Positions 42,065 through 51,500 of a stretch of DNA of 64,000 nt are shown here, in pieces. The stretch's first letter is position 1, and every line of letters begins with the position of its first letter. The DNA comes from Perlucidibaca piscinae DSM 21586 (GTDB lineage: Bacteria; Pseudomonadota; Gammaproteobacteria; Pseudomonadales; Moraxellaceae): the NCBI RefSeq assembly GCF_000420045.1, contig NZ_ATUE01000010.1, forward strand, positions 17,847 through 81,846. The letters are read 5' to 3'. The notes under the pieces are model-generated. The model did not search any database and was not told the DNA's origin. It saw nothing but the letters and a program-made list of their open reading frames with translations. Both the position numbers and the translations under genes were made by a program.

Positions 42065-43585
42065 ATGAATGCAGAAGTGAAAATCCCCGCAGCGCGTCCA
42101 CGCAAGGCGAAAGCATCACCTGCCGATGTCGCGGTCTGTGAAGTCCTCATCATCGGTGCCGGTTTCGGCGGGCTGGGCGCGGCCATCCGCCTGCGCCAGA
42201 AAGGCATCACCGACATCATCATTCTCGAACGCGCGGACGAAGTGGGCGGGACCTGGCGCGACAACACCTACCCGGGTGCCGCCTGCGACATTCCATCCAA
42301 TCTCTATTCGTACTCGTTCGCGCCGAATCCGGACTGGTCGCGGGCCTATTCGTGCAGCGGCGAGATTCTCGACTATGCCCGCCACCTGGCAGACAGCAAT
42401 GACCTGCGGCCGCTGATCCGTTTCGGCCGCACGGTCAGCGAAGCGAGCTTTGACGATATAGCGGGTCACTGGCTGGTGACCACCAGCCAGGGCGAGCAAT
42501 TTCGCGGCCGTTCACTGGTCATGGCCTCCGGCGGTCTCGCCAACCCGAGCCTGCCGAAAATTCCCGGCATCGACAGTTTCGAGGGCAAGCGCATCCACAG
42601 TGCGCGCTGGGACCACGACTATGACCTCACGGGCAAGCGCATCGCCGTGATCGGCACCGGCGCCAGCGCCATCCAGATCATTCCCGAGCTGGTCAAGGTC
42701 GCGGAGAAAGTCACTGTCTTCCAGCGCACGCCGGGCTGGGTCATGCCACGCATGGACTATCGCTCGCCGGAGTGGAGCAAGGCCCTGTTCCGTGCCGTGC
42801 CGGCGACGCAGAGCCTGCTGCGCAAGGCCCTGTACTGGGGACATGAGTCGATGGCCTTCAGCTTCATCTGGAGCACGCCGATGACGCGTGTGGTCGAGCG
42901 CATCAGCGCCGCTTTTCTCCGGCATCAGGTCTCCGATCCTTGGCTGCGCCGCCAGCTCACGCCGGACTTCCGCATCGGCTGCAAGCGCGTGCTGATGTCC
43001 AGCGAGTACTACCCGGCCCTGCAGAAGCCGAACTGCAAGCTCATCACCTGGCCGATCGCGACCATTTCGCCCAAGGGCATCCGCACCGCCGAGGGCGTCG
43101 AGCATCAGGTCGACTGCATCGTCTTCGCCACCGGTTTCGACATCTGCAAGGCCGGCACGCCCTTCACCATTCGCGGCCTGCAGGGCCGCGTGCTGGCCGA
43201 GGAGTGGGCGCGCGGCGCGCAGGCCTACAAGAGCGTGAATGTCTCGGGCTATCCCAACCTGTCGTTCATTCTCGGGCCGAACTCGGGGCCGGGCCACAAC
43301 TCGGCGCTGGTCTACATGGAGTCGCAGATCGGCTACATCGTCGGCAGCATCTGCCGCTTGCGCGAGCAGGGCCTGAAGCTGCTCGACGTCAGGCCGGAGG
43401 TGCAGCGCCAGTACAACCGTGCCATCCAGAAACGTCTTGCCCGCACCAACTGGAATTCGGGTTGCAAGAGCTGGTACCTGACCGAGGACGGCTACAACGC
43501 CACCATGTATCCGGGCTTTGCCACCCAGTACGCGGTCCAGATGGGTCATTTCAATCCGAAGCACTACCGGGCGGAGACGGTCTGA
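42065..43585 (+). CDS. Flavin-containing / Baeyer-Villiger monooxygenase
   Basis: 506 residues. FAD motif IIGAGFGGLGAAIRLRQKG near residue 30, the BVMO fingerprint FEGKRIHSARWDHD near 175, and NADPH motif VIGTGASAIQIIPELV near 197. Typical of class-B monooxygenases such as EthA and MymA that insert oxygen into ketones or oxidise heteroatoms using NADPH. It forms an operon with an SDR and, downstream, a hydrolase that could cleave an ester product. Confidence 0.92.
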   Translation: MNAEVKIPAARPRKAKASPADVAVCEVLIIGAGFGGLGAAIRLRQKGITDIIILERADEVGGTWRDNTYPGAACDIPSNLYSYSFAPNPDWSRAYSCSGEILDYARHLADSNDLRPLIRFGRTVSEASFDDIAGHWLVTTSQGEQFRGRSLVMASGGLANPSLPKIPGIDSFEGKRIHSARWDHDYDLTGKRIAVIGTGASAIQIIPELVKVAEKVTVFQRTPGWVMPRMDYRSPEWSKALFRAVPATQSLLRKALYWGHESMAFSFIWSTPMTRVVERISAAFLRHQVSDPWLRRQLTPDFRIGCKRVLMSSEYYPALQKPNCKLITWPIATISPKGIRTAEGVEHQVDCIVFATGFDICKAGTPFTIRGLQGRVLAEEWARGAQAYKSVNVSGYPNLSFILGPNSGPGHNSALVYMESQIGYIVGSICRLREQGLKLLDVRPEVQRQYNRAIQKRLARTNWNSGCKSWYLTEDGYNATMYPGFATQYAVQMGHFNPKHYRAETV

Positions 43586-43660
43586 TGACCGCCGAGGGCG
43601 ACTATGGCCAGCGCGGCCTGAGCAGGTGTTTCCATTGCTGAAAAAAACCAAGGAAGAGAC

Positions 43661-44662
43661 ATGAAAAGCAGAAAGATGGTCATGGCGTTCCTGCTGGCAG
43701 CAGTACTGCCGGTGACCGCGTTTGCGGGTCAGAAATTCTGTGTCTTCGATCCGGGCGGAACCAACGGCCCGGGTTATGGCTATGCGCGTGATTACGCGGT
43801 CGCTGCCAAGGGCTGGGGTGTCACTCTCGATCTCAAGGCTTATACCGACGAGCGCCTGGCAGCCGAGGATTTCAAGGCCGGCCAGTGTGACGGTGTCGCC
43901 ATTTCGGCCTTGCGTGGTCGCCAGTTCAACAGCTACGTCGGCAGCGTCGACTCGATCGGTGGTGTTCCGGGCTACCCCCATCTGCGCGCCGTCGTTGATG
44001 TGCTGAGTAGTCCGAAATCGGCGGACAAGATGGTGTCCGGCCAGTACGAAGTGGTCGGCATACTGCCTGTCGGCGCCGCCTATGTCTTTGTTCGCGACCG
44101 CAGCATCAACTCGGTGGATAAGGCGGCCGGCAAGAAAGTTGCCGTACTCGACTACGACAAGTCGCAAGCACGTCTGGTGCAGCAGATGGGCGCACAGCCG
44201 GTGGCTTCTGAAATCATCAATTTCGGCTCCAAGTTCAACAATGGCCAGGTCGATATCATTGCCGCGCCTGCAGTCGCCTATCAGCCACTGGAGTTACACA
44301 AAGGACTGGGTTCAACAGGGGCCATCTACCGTTTTCCGCTGATCCAGCTGACGGCGAACCTGATCGTTCGACATGACAAGTTTCCGGACGGTTTCGGGCA
44401 GAAATCGCGTTTCTATATCCAGAGCCAGTTCGATCGTGCCGTTCAGGTTGTCAATCAGGCCGAGAATGCCGTTCCGCAAAAGTACTGGCTGGATATTCCC
44501 GAACCTGACAAGAAAAAGTACGAACTGATGATGCGCGAGGCGCGAGTCCAGCTCACCAAGGAGGGTTTTTATGATCCGCGCATGATGACGCTGCTGAAGC
44601 GCGTGCGCTGTAAGGTCAAGGCCAGTGCAGCCGAGTGCAGCGAAGCCGTGGAGAACCAGTGA
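43661..44662 (+). CDS. AdeT1/2-type putative solute-binding protein
   Basis: 333 residues. Signal peptide KMVMAFLLAAVLPVTAFAG. The mature part begins KFCVFDPGGTNGPGYGYARDYAVAAKGWG and continues with FKAGQCDGVAISALRGRQFNSYVGS, the pattern of the AdeT1/2 (TRAP binding-protein-like) family. No transporter genes lie next to it. Members have been linked to efflux in Acinetobacter without clear mechanism. The stop and next start overlap (TGATG). Confidence 0.8.
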   Translation: MKSRKMVMAFLLAAVLPVTAFAGQKFCVFDPGGTNGPGYGYARDYAVAAKGWGVTLDLKAYTDERLAAEDFKAGQCDGVAISALRGRQFNSYVGSVDSIGGVPGYPHLRAVVDVLSSPKSADKMVSGQYEVVGILPVGAAYVFVRDRSINSVDKAAGKKVAVLDYDKSQARLVQQMGAQPVASEIINFGSKFNNGQVDIIAAPAVAYQPLELHKGLGSTGAIYRFPLIQLTANLIVRHDKFPDGFGQKSRFYIQSQFDRAVQVVNQAENAVPQKYWLDIPEPDKKKYELMMREARVQLTKEGFYDPRMMTLLKRVRCKVKASAAECSEAVENQ

Positions 44663-45408
44663 TGAGCATGCATGTTCCCTATATCGCCAGCCCGCTCCAA
44701 GCACGCATCCCGGCCGAGCTGGAGGGGTTGTTCCAGCGTTCGCGCAGCCACCTCATTGATGCTGACAAGAAGCTGGGGGGCGAGCTGCTGACCGAGACCT
44801 ACTGTGACCTGATTGATGCCTGTTTCACACACCTGCTGGAAGACATCAACCGCACGCATCCCTCGAAAGTGCTGCTGGAGGCCCAGACGGTCGCCGAGGA
44901 CATCAAGGCCAAGGCCCGGCACTACGTCGGCTGGGTCATCGGCTTTCTCGCCAATGACCGTTTGCCGCCGGTCATCGCCCATTTTCACGGTCTGGTACAC
45001 ACCCTGGACCTGGGTGATGGCGACAAACCCTACATGGCCTTCAATATTTCGCCAAAACTGGCCGCCGAGGCGCAGCGCGTGCTCGCCACTCTGCATGACG
45101 GCAGTGCCACCAGCATTGACGAGGGCATCGAGCTGCTGATCGAAGCTGTGGAAGAGGCAATTGTGCCGCTGGCGATGCACCCCAAGGATCTGATGAAGTT
45201 CAACTTTATCGTCGACAGGACGCTCGATGGCGTCATTGCCCTGATCCGCAAGTTGTTCACGCGCATGTTGCGCAAGCTGGCACCGCATCTTCCACGCGAA
45301 CTGTATCCGCGTGTCGCTGCGCATCTTGAAACCTTTTTGATCGTGTCAACACATGGAAATGAAATCGATGGAGCGGTTCACTGTGAAGGAAGGCAACAAC
45401 CTGCTTGA
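44662..45408 (+). CDS. Conserved hypothetical protein of the monooxygenase operon
   Basis: 248 residues, no signal peptide, no family I recognise. Predicted mostly helical, with an even spread of charged residues and a hydrophobic stretch around residues 92-100 (GWVIGFLAN). Overlaps the AdeT-like gene by one base and the hydrolase by 56 bp, so it is tightly embedded in the operon and probably works with these products. Cytoplasmic or peripheral membrane location likely. Confidence 0.65.
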   Translation: MSMHVPYIASPLQARIPAELEGLFQRSRSHLIDADKKLGGELLTETYCDLIDACFTHLLEDINRTHPSKVLLEAQTVAEDIKAKARHYVGWVIGFLANDRLPPVIAHFHGLVHTLDLGDGDKPYMAFNISPKLAAEAQRVLATLHDGSATSIDEGIELLIEAVEEAIVPLAMHPKDLMKFNFIVDRTLDGVIALIRKLFTRMLRKLAPHLPRELYPRVAAHLETFLIVSTHGNEIDGAVHCEGRQQPA

Positions 45409-46357
45409 GCGCGAGTTCATCACGGCCGTCGGTCCGGCCTATCTGGCGCGTGCCCGTGCGCCGGACCCGGAGCGGGTCAGGCGCTGGCGTTATCGCAGCT
45501 TCCTGCCGCTGCTGAACCGGCTGCATGGTACGGTCACCGGACTTTCCAGCCGGCACGGCATGATTGCCGGCCAGCGCGTGGTCTGGCTCGAGGGTGGTAA
45601 CCGCGCGGGGGAAGCGGTCGTGCTGGTGCACGGCTTTGGCGCCAGCAAGGAGAACTGGCTGCCGTTGCTGCCTTTCCTGGCGCGCCGCTACCATCTCTTC
45701 CTGATCGATCTGCCGGGCTGGGGCGAGAGCCAGTTCGACGCATCCGCGCGTTACGGCATGGATGACCAGGTCGCGCGTCTGGCGAGCTGGATGCAGCATG
45801 TCCTTGACCGGCCTGCGCATGTCGTCGGCAGCTCCATGGGCGGTGGCGTCGCCGGACTGCTGGCAGCGCGTCATCCGGCGCAGGTCAGGACCGTGACGCT
45901 GATGAATGCCGCCGGTGTCGCCGGCGTTGTCCGCACACCCTTCGAAGATGGCTTGGCCGAGGGTCGCAACGGACTCATTGCCCACAATGCCAGAGGCGTT
46001 TTCGACCTGCTTGCCACCGTCATGTCGAGCCGGGCCTTGGCCATGGTCATGGCGCCGGGAATGTACTGGGATCTGGTGTCACGTCGTCATGTCAACGAAC
46101 ATCTGTTCCGCCAGCTCATGGAGAACGAACCGGATCCGGAGCTGGCGGCCTTTTCTGGCGTCGAGGTGCCGACGCTGGTGCTCTGGGGTGTCGACGATCA
46201 AGTGCTGCATGTCACCTGCGCCGATACGTTTCGTCAGCTCATCCCGCAGGCGCAGGTGAAGCTGCTGCACGGCATCGGCCATCTGCCCATGGTCGAGACA
46301 CCGCGGGTGACGGCGCGCGCCATGCGCAAGTTCTGGCGCGGATCAGGCAGTTCCTGA
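45353..46357 (+). CDS. Alpha/beta hydrolase (LipR-like position in operon)
   Basis: 334 residues. Oxyanion region VVLVHGFGASKENW, nucleophile elbow VVGSSMGGGVAG, acid in LWGVDDQVLH and catalytic His in GIGHLPMVE. The N-terminal 90 residues are charged and unassigned. Start uncertain: ATGs at 45353, 45359 and 45368 share the frame and none has a good ribosome site. Last gene of the six-gene operon; an ester-cleaving role after a Baeyer-Villiger step is plausible. Confidence 0.85.
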   Translation: MEMKSMERFTVKEGNNLLEREFITAVGPAYLARARAPDPERVRRWRYRSFLPLLNRLHGTVTGLSSRHGMIAGQRVVWLEGGNRAGEAVVLVHGFGASKENWLPLLPFLARRYHLFLIDLPGWGESQFDASARYGMDDQVARLASWMQHVLDRPAHVVGSSMGGGVAGLLAARHPAQVRTVTLMNAAGVAGVVRTPFEDGLAEGRNGLIAHNARGVFDLLATVMSSRALAMVMAPGMYWDLVSRRHVNEHLFRQLMENEPDPELAAFSGVEVPTLVLWGVDDQVLHVTCADTFRQLIPQAQVKLLHGIGHLPMVETPRVTARAMRKFWRGSGSS

Positions 46358-46604
46358 AATGCATTGCGATGGGGGGGAGGGCAGCAGCTCTGGCAGTTAG
46401 CAAATCTTCTTCATTTGCATGGTGAGCACTTCATGTTTCCCCTGGAGCTCGGCGCATTGCCAGCACATCCTCCAAGGTTCGTGTCGCCAATTCGCGTCAA
46501 CATCTGACCCTATTTCATGAAGACCTGCCTCGTGTCCACCTGACCTGAGCCCAATGAAGAGCTAGCGTTCGCTGACTGGCGCAAGCACAAGGGGTGAACC
46601 CGGC

Positions 46605-48203
46605 ATGGGGACCGCACGCATAATCTGGCTGGCTCTGCCGGCATTACTTGTGATGTTGCTGCTCAGCCTGGCCGGCAACTGGACCGATGCCATCCGTCTC
46701 GGGGCACTGTCACTGCCCGGCGCATGGCTGTTCTGGCTGGCCGCCCGTCAGCGTCGCCGCTGGCTGGGTGTTGCTGCCAGTGTCTGGCTGCTGGTGTTTC
46801 TTGCCGATGCCCTCGTACGCGCCAGCATCTGGTGGTTGTATGGTGCCGATGTCACCTCGCGTCTGGTCATCGAGGCGCTGGCCAACACCACCCTGCGCGA
46901 GTCCCGCGAATTCCTTGTGGGGCAGGCATACCTGCTGGTTCCAGCCCTCGCCGGGTTTTCGGTTCTGACCGGCATCTATCTCTGGTCATGGGTCGTCTGG
47001 CGCAGGGACATGATCGTCGTATCGACACCCCCGCGCCTGACGTCTCCGGCGCGAGTCCTGGCCGGTTTCCTCGCGTTGCTGGCGGTCGCCGCCTATGCCA
47101 TGAACCCGTCACGTGATCTGCATCCGTTGCCGTACTGGGCTGGTGTCCACGAGGCAGTGGCCCGCCAGCAGGCTGAATGGCAGACATCGGCCCGCTGGCA
47201 TGCACGCTGGGATGCCAAGGCGCGTGAGGACCTGGTGCGCCTGCCGGATTTTTCCGAGCGCAAGACCCTGATGCTGGTGCTCGGGGACAGTGTCACCAGC
47301 GACAACCTCGGTGTCTGCGGTTACCCGCGTGACACCACCCCGGCACTCACCCGGCGGCTGTCACAGCTCACGGTCTTCTGCGATGCCTACGCCGCCGCGC
47401 CAGCGACCATCCCGTCACTGGGCATGAAGCTCACCGGCGAGGATCTGCACACCAGCGCCCACCAGCACCGCAACCTGATGGCCTATGCCCGCCAGGCCGG
47501 GTTTCGGGTGTTCTGGATCAGCAACCACGATGACCGCCTGATCGCTGCCCGCTATGGCGCCTATGCCGACGAGGCGTTCTATGCCAACACCCGTTCAGGC
47601 CGCAGCAGCACCTCGCTGGACGAGCGCGTGCTGCCTGCCGTCGAGTCGGCACTGGCGCATCCGGCAGCGCGCAAGCTGGTGATCGTGCATCTGCTGGGTG
47701 CCCACCCCAATTACGCCAACCGTTACCCTGCGAGGTTCACGCACTTCAGTGCTGCCAGCAACGACCGCGTTGAGGCCCAGCTGTCTGCGGCCGATCGCGG
47801 TCCGCTGATCCGCCAGCTGCGCAACCAGTATGACAATGCCCTGACCTACCACGACTGGATTCTTGATCAGCTGCTCAATCGTCTGGAAAGCAGTGCCAGT
47901 GACCGGCCCCGGCGCTTTCTCTATGCTTCCGATCACGGCAACGAGGTCGGTCATGAGCGAGATTTAGCGGGCCACAGCCCCACGACCGTCGCCGGATTCC
48001 GGGTACCTGTGGTGATCTGGCGCAGTGACGGGAAAGGGCAGGGCGTCAGCCGCACGCGTCTGCTCACGGATGATCTCGATCACGCTGCACTGCACCTGAT
48101 GGGACTGGATTGTGCCGACAGCCGGCAAGAGGCTAGCTGGGTGGAACCCGGCTATGCGTTTGAGCCGCCGGCGCGCTGGCCGTTGTGGCAGCAGGACTCC
48201 TGA
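46605..48203 (+). CDS. Sulfatase-family phosphoethanolamine transferase-like membrane protein
   Basis: 532 residues. About four to five N-terminal helices (to residue 175), then a periplasmic alkaline-phosphatase-fold domain. The nucleophile region reads LVLGDSVTSDNLGVCGYPRDTTP; CptA/OpgE proteins have GES-T there, so the metal-binding Glu is Asp. FCDAYAAAPATIPS, FWISNHDD, VIVHLLGAHPNY and YASDHGNEVGHE supply the remaining metal ligands. Likely modifies lipid A, LPS core or osmoregulated glucan. Confidence 0.85.
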   Translation: MGTARIIWLALPALLVMLLLSLAGNWTDAIRLGALSLPGAWLFWLAARQRRRWLGVAASVWLLVFLADALVRASIWWLYGADVTSRLVIEALANTTLRESREFLVGQAYLLVPALAGFSVLTGIYLWSWVVWRRDMIVVSTPPRLTSPARVLAGFLALLAVAAYAMNPSRDLHPLPYWAGVHEAVARQQAEWQTSARWHARWDAKAREDLVRLPDFSERKTLMLVLGDSVTSDNLGVCGYPRDTTPALTRRLSQLTVFCDAYAAAPATIPSLGMKLTGEDLHTSAHQHRNLMAYARQAGFRVFWISNHDDRLIAARYGAYADEAFYANTRSGRSSTSLDERVLPAVESALAHPAARKLVIVHLLGAHPNYANRYPARFTHFSAASNDRVEAQLSAADRGPLIRQLRNQYDNALTYHDWILDQLLNRLESSASDRPRRFLYASDHGNEVGHERDLAGHSPTTVAGFRVPVVIWRSDGKGQGVSRTRLLTDDLDHAALHLMGLDCADSRQEASWVEPGYAFEPPARWPLWQQDS

Positions 48204-48298
48204 ACGATATGACTGCCTCCGTACTGTCATGATATCGCCAACGGAATGACATGCTCGGCTGGCAGCATGTTCGGATCACATGATCCGGATCCACTGCC

Positions 48299-49984
48299 AT
48301 GCCTCGTTCCGTCACCCGTGTCACGCCACCCCGCCTTGTTCTCGCGTCGCTTGCCTCCGCCATTCTGCTTGCCGCCTGCGGTGGTGGCAGCGATGCCGGC
48401 GGACCGGCCGCGCCCATCCAGGTGTCGCTGGCGAAGATCGGCCAGTACCAGCATCTGGGCGGGCCCTCTGCCGCCGAGATCTCGGCCTTCGACCCGCGCA
48501 GCGACCGGTTGTTCGTGGTCAACGGGGCACTGGGCTCTGTCGATGTGCTGGACCTTGGCAACCCGGCAAGTCCGCAGCTGATCGACACCCTCGATGCCCT
48601 TGATCTGGGTGCCGGCCTGGGCGCCGCCAACAGCGTGGCCGTCTACAACGGCGTGGTGGCGGTGGCACTGCAGGCAACAGTCAAGACCGACCCCGGCAGC
48701 GTGGTGTTCCTGCGTGCCAGCGACCTGGCGGTGCTTGCGACCGTAACGGTGGGCGCCCTGCCCGACATGCTGACGTTCACGCCTGACGGCCGTGCCCTGG
48801 TCGTTGCCAACGAGGGCGAGCCGAACAGCTACAACCAGCCTGACTCGGTGGATCCGGTCGGATCCGTCAGCATCATCCGTGTCACCGGCCTCAGCCCTGC
48901 CACTTCGTCCATCACCACCCAGGTGCAGACCGCCGGGTTTGCTGCCTACGACAGCCAGCTCGACAGCTTGCGTGCGGCCGGCGTGCGCATCTACGGTCCC
49001 AATGCCAGCGTCTCGCAGGACCTTGAGCCCGAATATCTGACCATCTCGACCGACAGCCGAACCGCGTGGGCCACGCTGCAGGAGAACAACGCGATTGCCG
49101 AGATCGACCTGGCCTCGGCGACCGTGACCCGGGTCCGGAGTCTGGGCAGCAAGGACCACAATCTCGCTGGGGCCGGCATGGACGTCAGCGATGAGGATGG
49201 CGTTTCCAACAGCAATAGCGGCACGCCCGCCATCCGCATTGCGCCGGTGCCGGTTCGCGGACTCTACCTGCCGGATGCCGTCGCAAGTTACCGGGTCAAT
49301 GGCGTGAACTACCTGATCACGGCCAATGAGGGGGATGCCCGCGAGTACGTCGGCATCAATGCCGATGGCCGCGAGGATCTGCGTGTGCGTGGCTACTGCG
49401 GGGCGCTGGATCCGCTGGTGTTCGGCGATGCCGGCAACCAGATCCTCGACTCCAATCTGGGTCGTCTGCGCATCACGGCCATTCCCAACGGCGGGCTGAA
49501 CAGCAAGAACGGCAGCGGGCAGTGCAACCAGCTGTTCTCGCTCGGCAGCCGGTCGTTCTCGATCTGGAATGCCGACAGCCTGGTTCAGGTCTACGACAGC
49601 GGTGACGAGTTCGAGCAGCGCACGACAGCATTGCCGAACGTGATGTTCAACGCCAGCAACGACGACAACGCGCTCGACAGCCGAAGCGCGTCAAAGGGTC
49701 CCGAGCCGGAAGGGGTTGTACTGGGTACGGTGCGCGGGCGCACGCTGGCCTTCATCGGCCTGGAGCGGATTGGCGGCATCATGGTCTACGATGTGACCGA
49801 TCCGGCGTCGCCACGCTTCCTGAGCTATGCCAACCCGCGCATCGGGGCGACCGGCGATCGCGGTCCCGAGGGGCTGACCTTCATCAGTGCGACGAATTCG
49901 CCGACCGGATTGCCGTTGCTGGTGGTCGGCAACGAGACCAGCGGCACCACAGCCGTGCTGCAAATCAGCGCCAGCAGCCTCTGA
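48299..49984 (+). CDS. Choice-of-anchor I lipoprotein (beta-propeller-like)
   Basis: 561 residues. Lipoprotein signal ending ILLAAC, then CGGGSDAGG. The rest is beta-rich: SDRLFVVNGALGSVDVLDLGNP, LTFTPDGRALVVANEGEPNSY and YLITANEGDAREY are diagnostic of the choice-of-anchor I family, often annotated as alkaline-phosphatase-like. Enzymatic activity is unproven. A single CTGTCAT word at 48225-48231 recalls half a Pho box, but no second half is correctly spaced. Confidence 0.85.
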   Translation: MPRSVTRVTPPRLVLASLASAILLAACGGGSDAGGPAAPIQVSLAKIGQYQHLGGPSAAEISAFDPRSDRLFVVNGALGSVDVLDLGNPASPQLIDTLDALDLGAGLGAANSVAVYNGVVAVALQATVKTDPGSVVFLRASDLAVLATVTVGALPDMLTFTPDGRALVVANEGEPNSYNQPDSVDPVGSVSIIRVTGLSPATSSITTQVQTAGFAAYDSQLDSLRAAGVRIYGPNASVSQDLEPEYLTISTDSRTAWATLQENNAIAEIDLASATVTRVRSLGSKDHNLAGAGMDVSDEDGVSNSNSGTPAIRIAPVPVRGLYLPDAVASYRVNGVNYLITANEGDAREYVGINADGREDLRVRGYCGALDPLVFGDAGNQILDSNLGRLRITAIPNGGLNSKNGSGQCNQLFSLGSRSFSIWNADSLVQVYDSGDEFEQRTTALPNVMFNASNDDNALDSRSASKGPEPEGVVLGTVRGRTLAFIGLERIGGIMVYDVTDPASPRFLSYANPRIGATGDRGPEGLTFISATNSPTGLPLLVVGNETSGTTAVLQISASSL

Positions 49985-50102
49985 GCCGGCGTCGTGTGCC
50001 GGTGAGCAGCCGGCACATCGGCGCTGCACCGGGGTGATGCGGCATTCATTGCCGCATACCGCATGCTGCGTCACCCCCGGGAAATGCCCGGACCTGGAAA
50101 CG

Positions 50103-50139
50103 AAAAAGCCGATCAGGAATATTGCCTGATCGGCTTTTT
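50103..50139. terminator. Bidirectional intrinsic terminator
   Basis: AAAAAGCCGATCAGG and CCTGATCGGCTTTTT form a perfect 15-bp stem around AATATTG. Ends the tRNA transcript (minus strand) and the lipoprotein gene (plus strand). Confidence 0.95.
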
Positions 50140-50147
50140 CATTGAAT

Positions 50148-50223
50148 TGGCTCCCCGAGCTGGACTCGAACCAGCGACCCAATGATTAACAGTCATTTGC
50201 TCTACCGACTGAGCTATCGGGGA
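50148..50223 (-). tRNA. tRNA-Asn (anticodon GTT)
   Basis: 76-nt cloverleaf on the minus strand. Acceptor TCCCCGA pairs with TCGGGGA, discriminator G, CCA encoded. D-arm AGCTCAGTCGGTAGAGC, anticodon loop CTGTTAA with GTT, T-arm GCTGGTTCGAGTCCAGC. All conserved positions present. Confidence 0.97.
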
Positions 50224-50429
50224 ATGTCGTAGCGGGGGCGAATGATAGAGACCGACTGCATGGTGGTCAAGCCGCGTGCATGGTGTTTGCTCACAAAAAC
50301 AGCGTGCCGCGATCGTTCCCGCACGTCATGACGGACCGGGCAGCGTCGTTTGTCCGGGTGCCTGGCGGAAGTGGCTGCGCTATAGTGGTGCATCATGTGC
50401 CAGGGACACGGGAGGCGTCGGTCGCGCCC

Positions 50430-50804
50430 ATGGAAATCCATCGCGTCAACACGGCACGCTTTGCCGGACTGGTCTGTCCGCTCAGCGAGCGCCCCCTGCG
50501 CTGGGAGGATCAGCCCTGGTCCCCAGGCAGCGTCGTGGCGGGCGTGCTGAGACCTGGCGAGCTGGAGATCCTGCAGCAGGTCGAGAATGCACAGCTGGCT
50601 ACGGCATGGAGCAATCATGTCCGGCCGCAGCAGCAGGACGGGAGGCCGCTGTCGGCCTGCGGCCTGCTCTACGGATTCCAGTTTCCCGGGCTGGTGGCGC
50701 TTGAAGTCACCCGTCCCGACGCCCCGTGCTGCCATCCTGATGCCACCTCCTACGTGTTGCTGCCTGGCGAATGGCTGGGGCGTCTGCGCTGGCTGACGCG
50801 CTGA
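50430..50804 (+). CDS. Small hypothetical protein
   Basis: 124 residues from ATG 50430; ATGs at 50280 and 50328 are alternatives. No signal peptide or recognised domain. Contains LVCPLSERPLRWEDQPW and a Cys pair near the end (APCCHPD). It lies on the opposite strand from tRNA-Asn and just before the broken cupin gene. Real coding status moderately supported. Confidence 0.45.
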   Translation: MEIHRVNTARFAGLVCPLSERPLRWEDQPWSPGSVVAGVLRPGELEILQQVENAQLATAWSNHVRPQQQDGRPLSACGLLYGFQFPGLVALEVTRPDAPCCHPDATSYVLLPGEWLGRLRWLTR

Positions 50805-50840
50805 CGCGGCGCGGTCGTGGCGCCAGCGAGCGAGCAGATC

Positions 50841-51500
50841 ATGCGCATCAATGCGGATTTCACCCGTCCGGCCCGGCTCCTGCCAGACGAGCAGTGCTGG
50901 GTGCCGTAACCTCAGTCCGGTGTCACCCGGGTCATGCTCGACCGTGTCGGCGAGGAGAAGGCGCGCGCAACCAGCCGGGTGCGCTATCAGGCCGGTTCGC
51001 GCTTTCCGGCGCATGACCATCCCGGAGGCGAGGAAATCCTGGTCCTGTCGGGCACCTTCTCGGATGAGAGCGGTGACTATCCGGCGGGCTGGTACCTGCG
51101 CCATCCGCCAGGTTCGCGTCATGCCCCGTTCAGCCGTGATGGCACCGAGATCTTCGTCAAGCTCTGGCAGATGTCGACCGGCGAGCGGGACGTGGTCAGA
51201 GTCGACACGCGCGACCCCGCCCGATGGCACGAGACATCGCAGGGCCGGGACTGCCTGCTGCATGACTCGGAGGACGAGCGGGTCCGGTTGTGCGTGCTTT
51301 GCCCCGGCAGCGTCATGACAACGCGGCCGGGGTGGCACCACGAGCTGCTTGTGCTGTCGGGCGAGATGACGGTGGCAGGCAATGCCCTGCCAGCCGGCAG
51401 CTGGCTGCGACTGCCGCCCGGGCAGGACATCCTGCGTGCTGACTGCGCACAGGGTGCCACGGTGTACCTGAAGCAGAACCGCCGTCTCATTTCACCGTGA
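50841..51500 (+). pseudogene. ChrR-like cupin protein gene interrupted by an in-frame stop
   Basis: The ATG at 50841 opens a frame whose start (MRINADFTRPARLL) and continuation (GVTRVMLDRVGEEKARATS) fit the ChrR-like anti-sigma cupin family, but codon 23 (50907-50909) is TAA where the family has a short Ser/Pro-rich link (WVPSP). The rest stays in frame to 51500: two cupin halves, FPAHDHPGGEEILVLSG and TTRPGWHHELLVLSGEM. Translation could restart at ATG 50934 and give 188 residues with both cupins. One base (TCA to TAA) would explain the stop. Confidence 0.7.

Noticed and set aside
46541..46597. Short plus-strand reading frame ending FADWRKHKG just before the 46605 gene, possibly a gene remnant
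   Set aside because: Only 17 codons between stops, no start codon or ribosome site, and no family recognised; kept as intergenic sequence.
48225..48231. CTGTCAT word before the choice-of-anchor I gene as a Pho box
   Set aside because: Only one 7-bp half is present; the 11-bp-spaced partner is missing.
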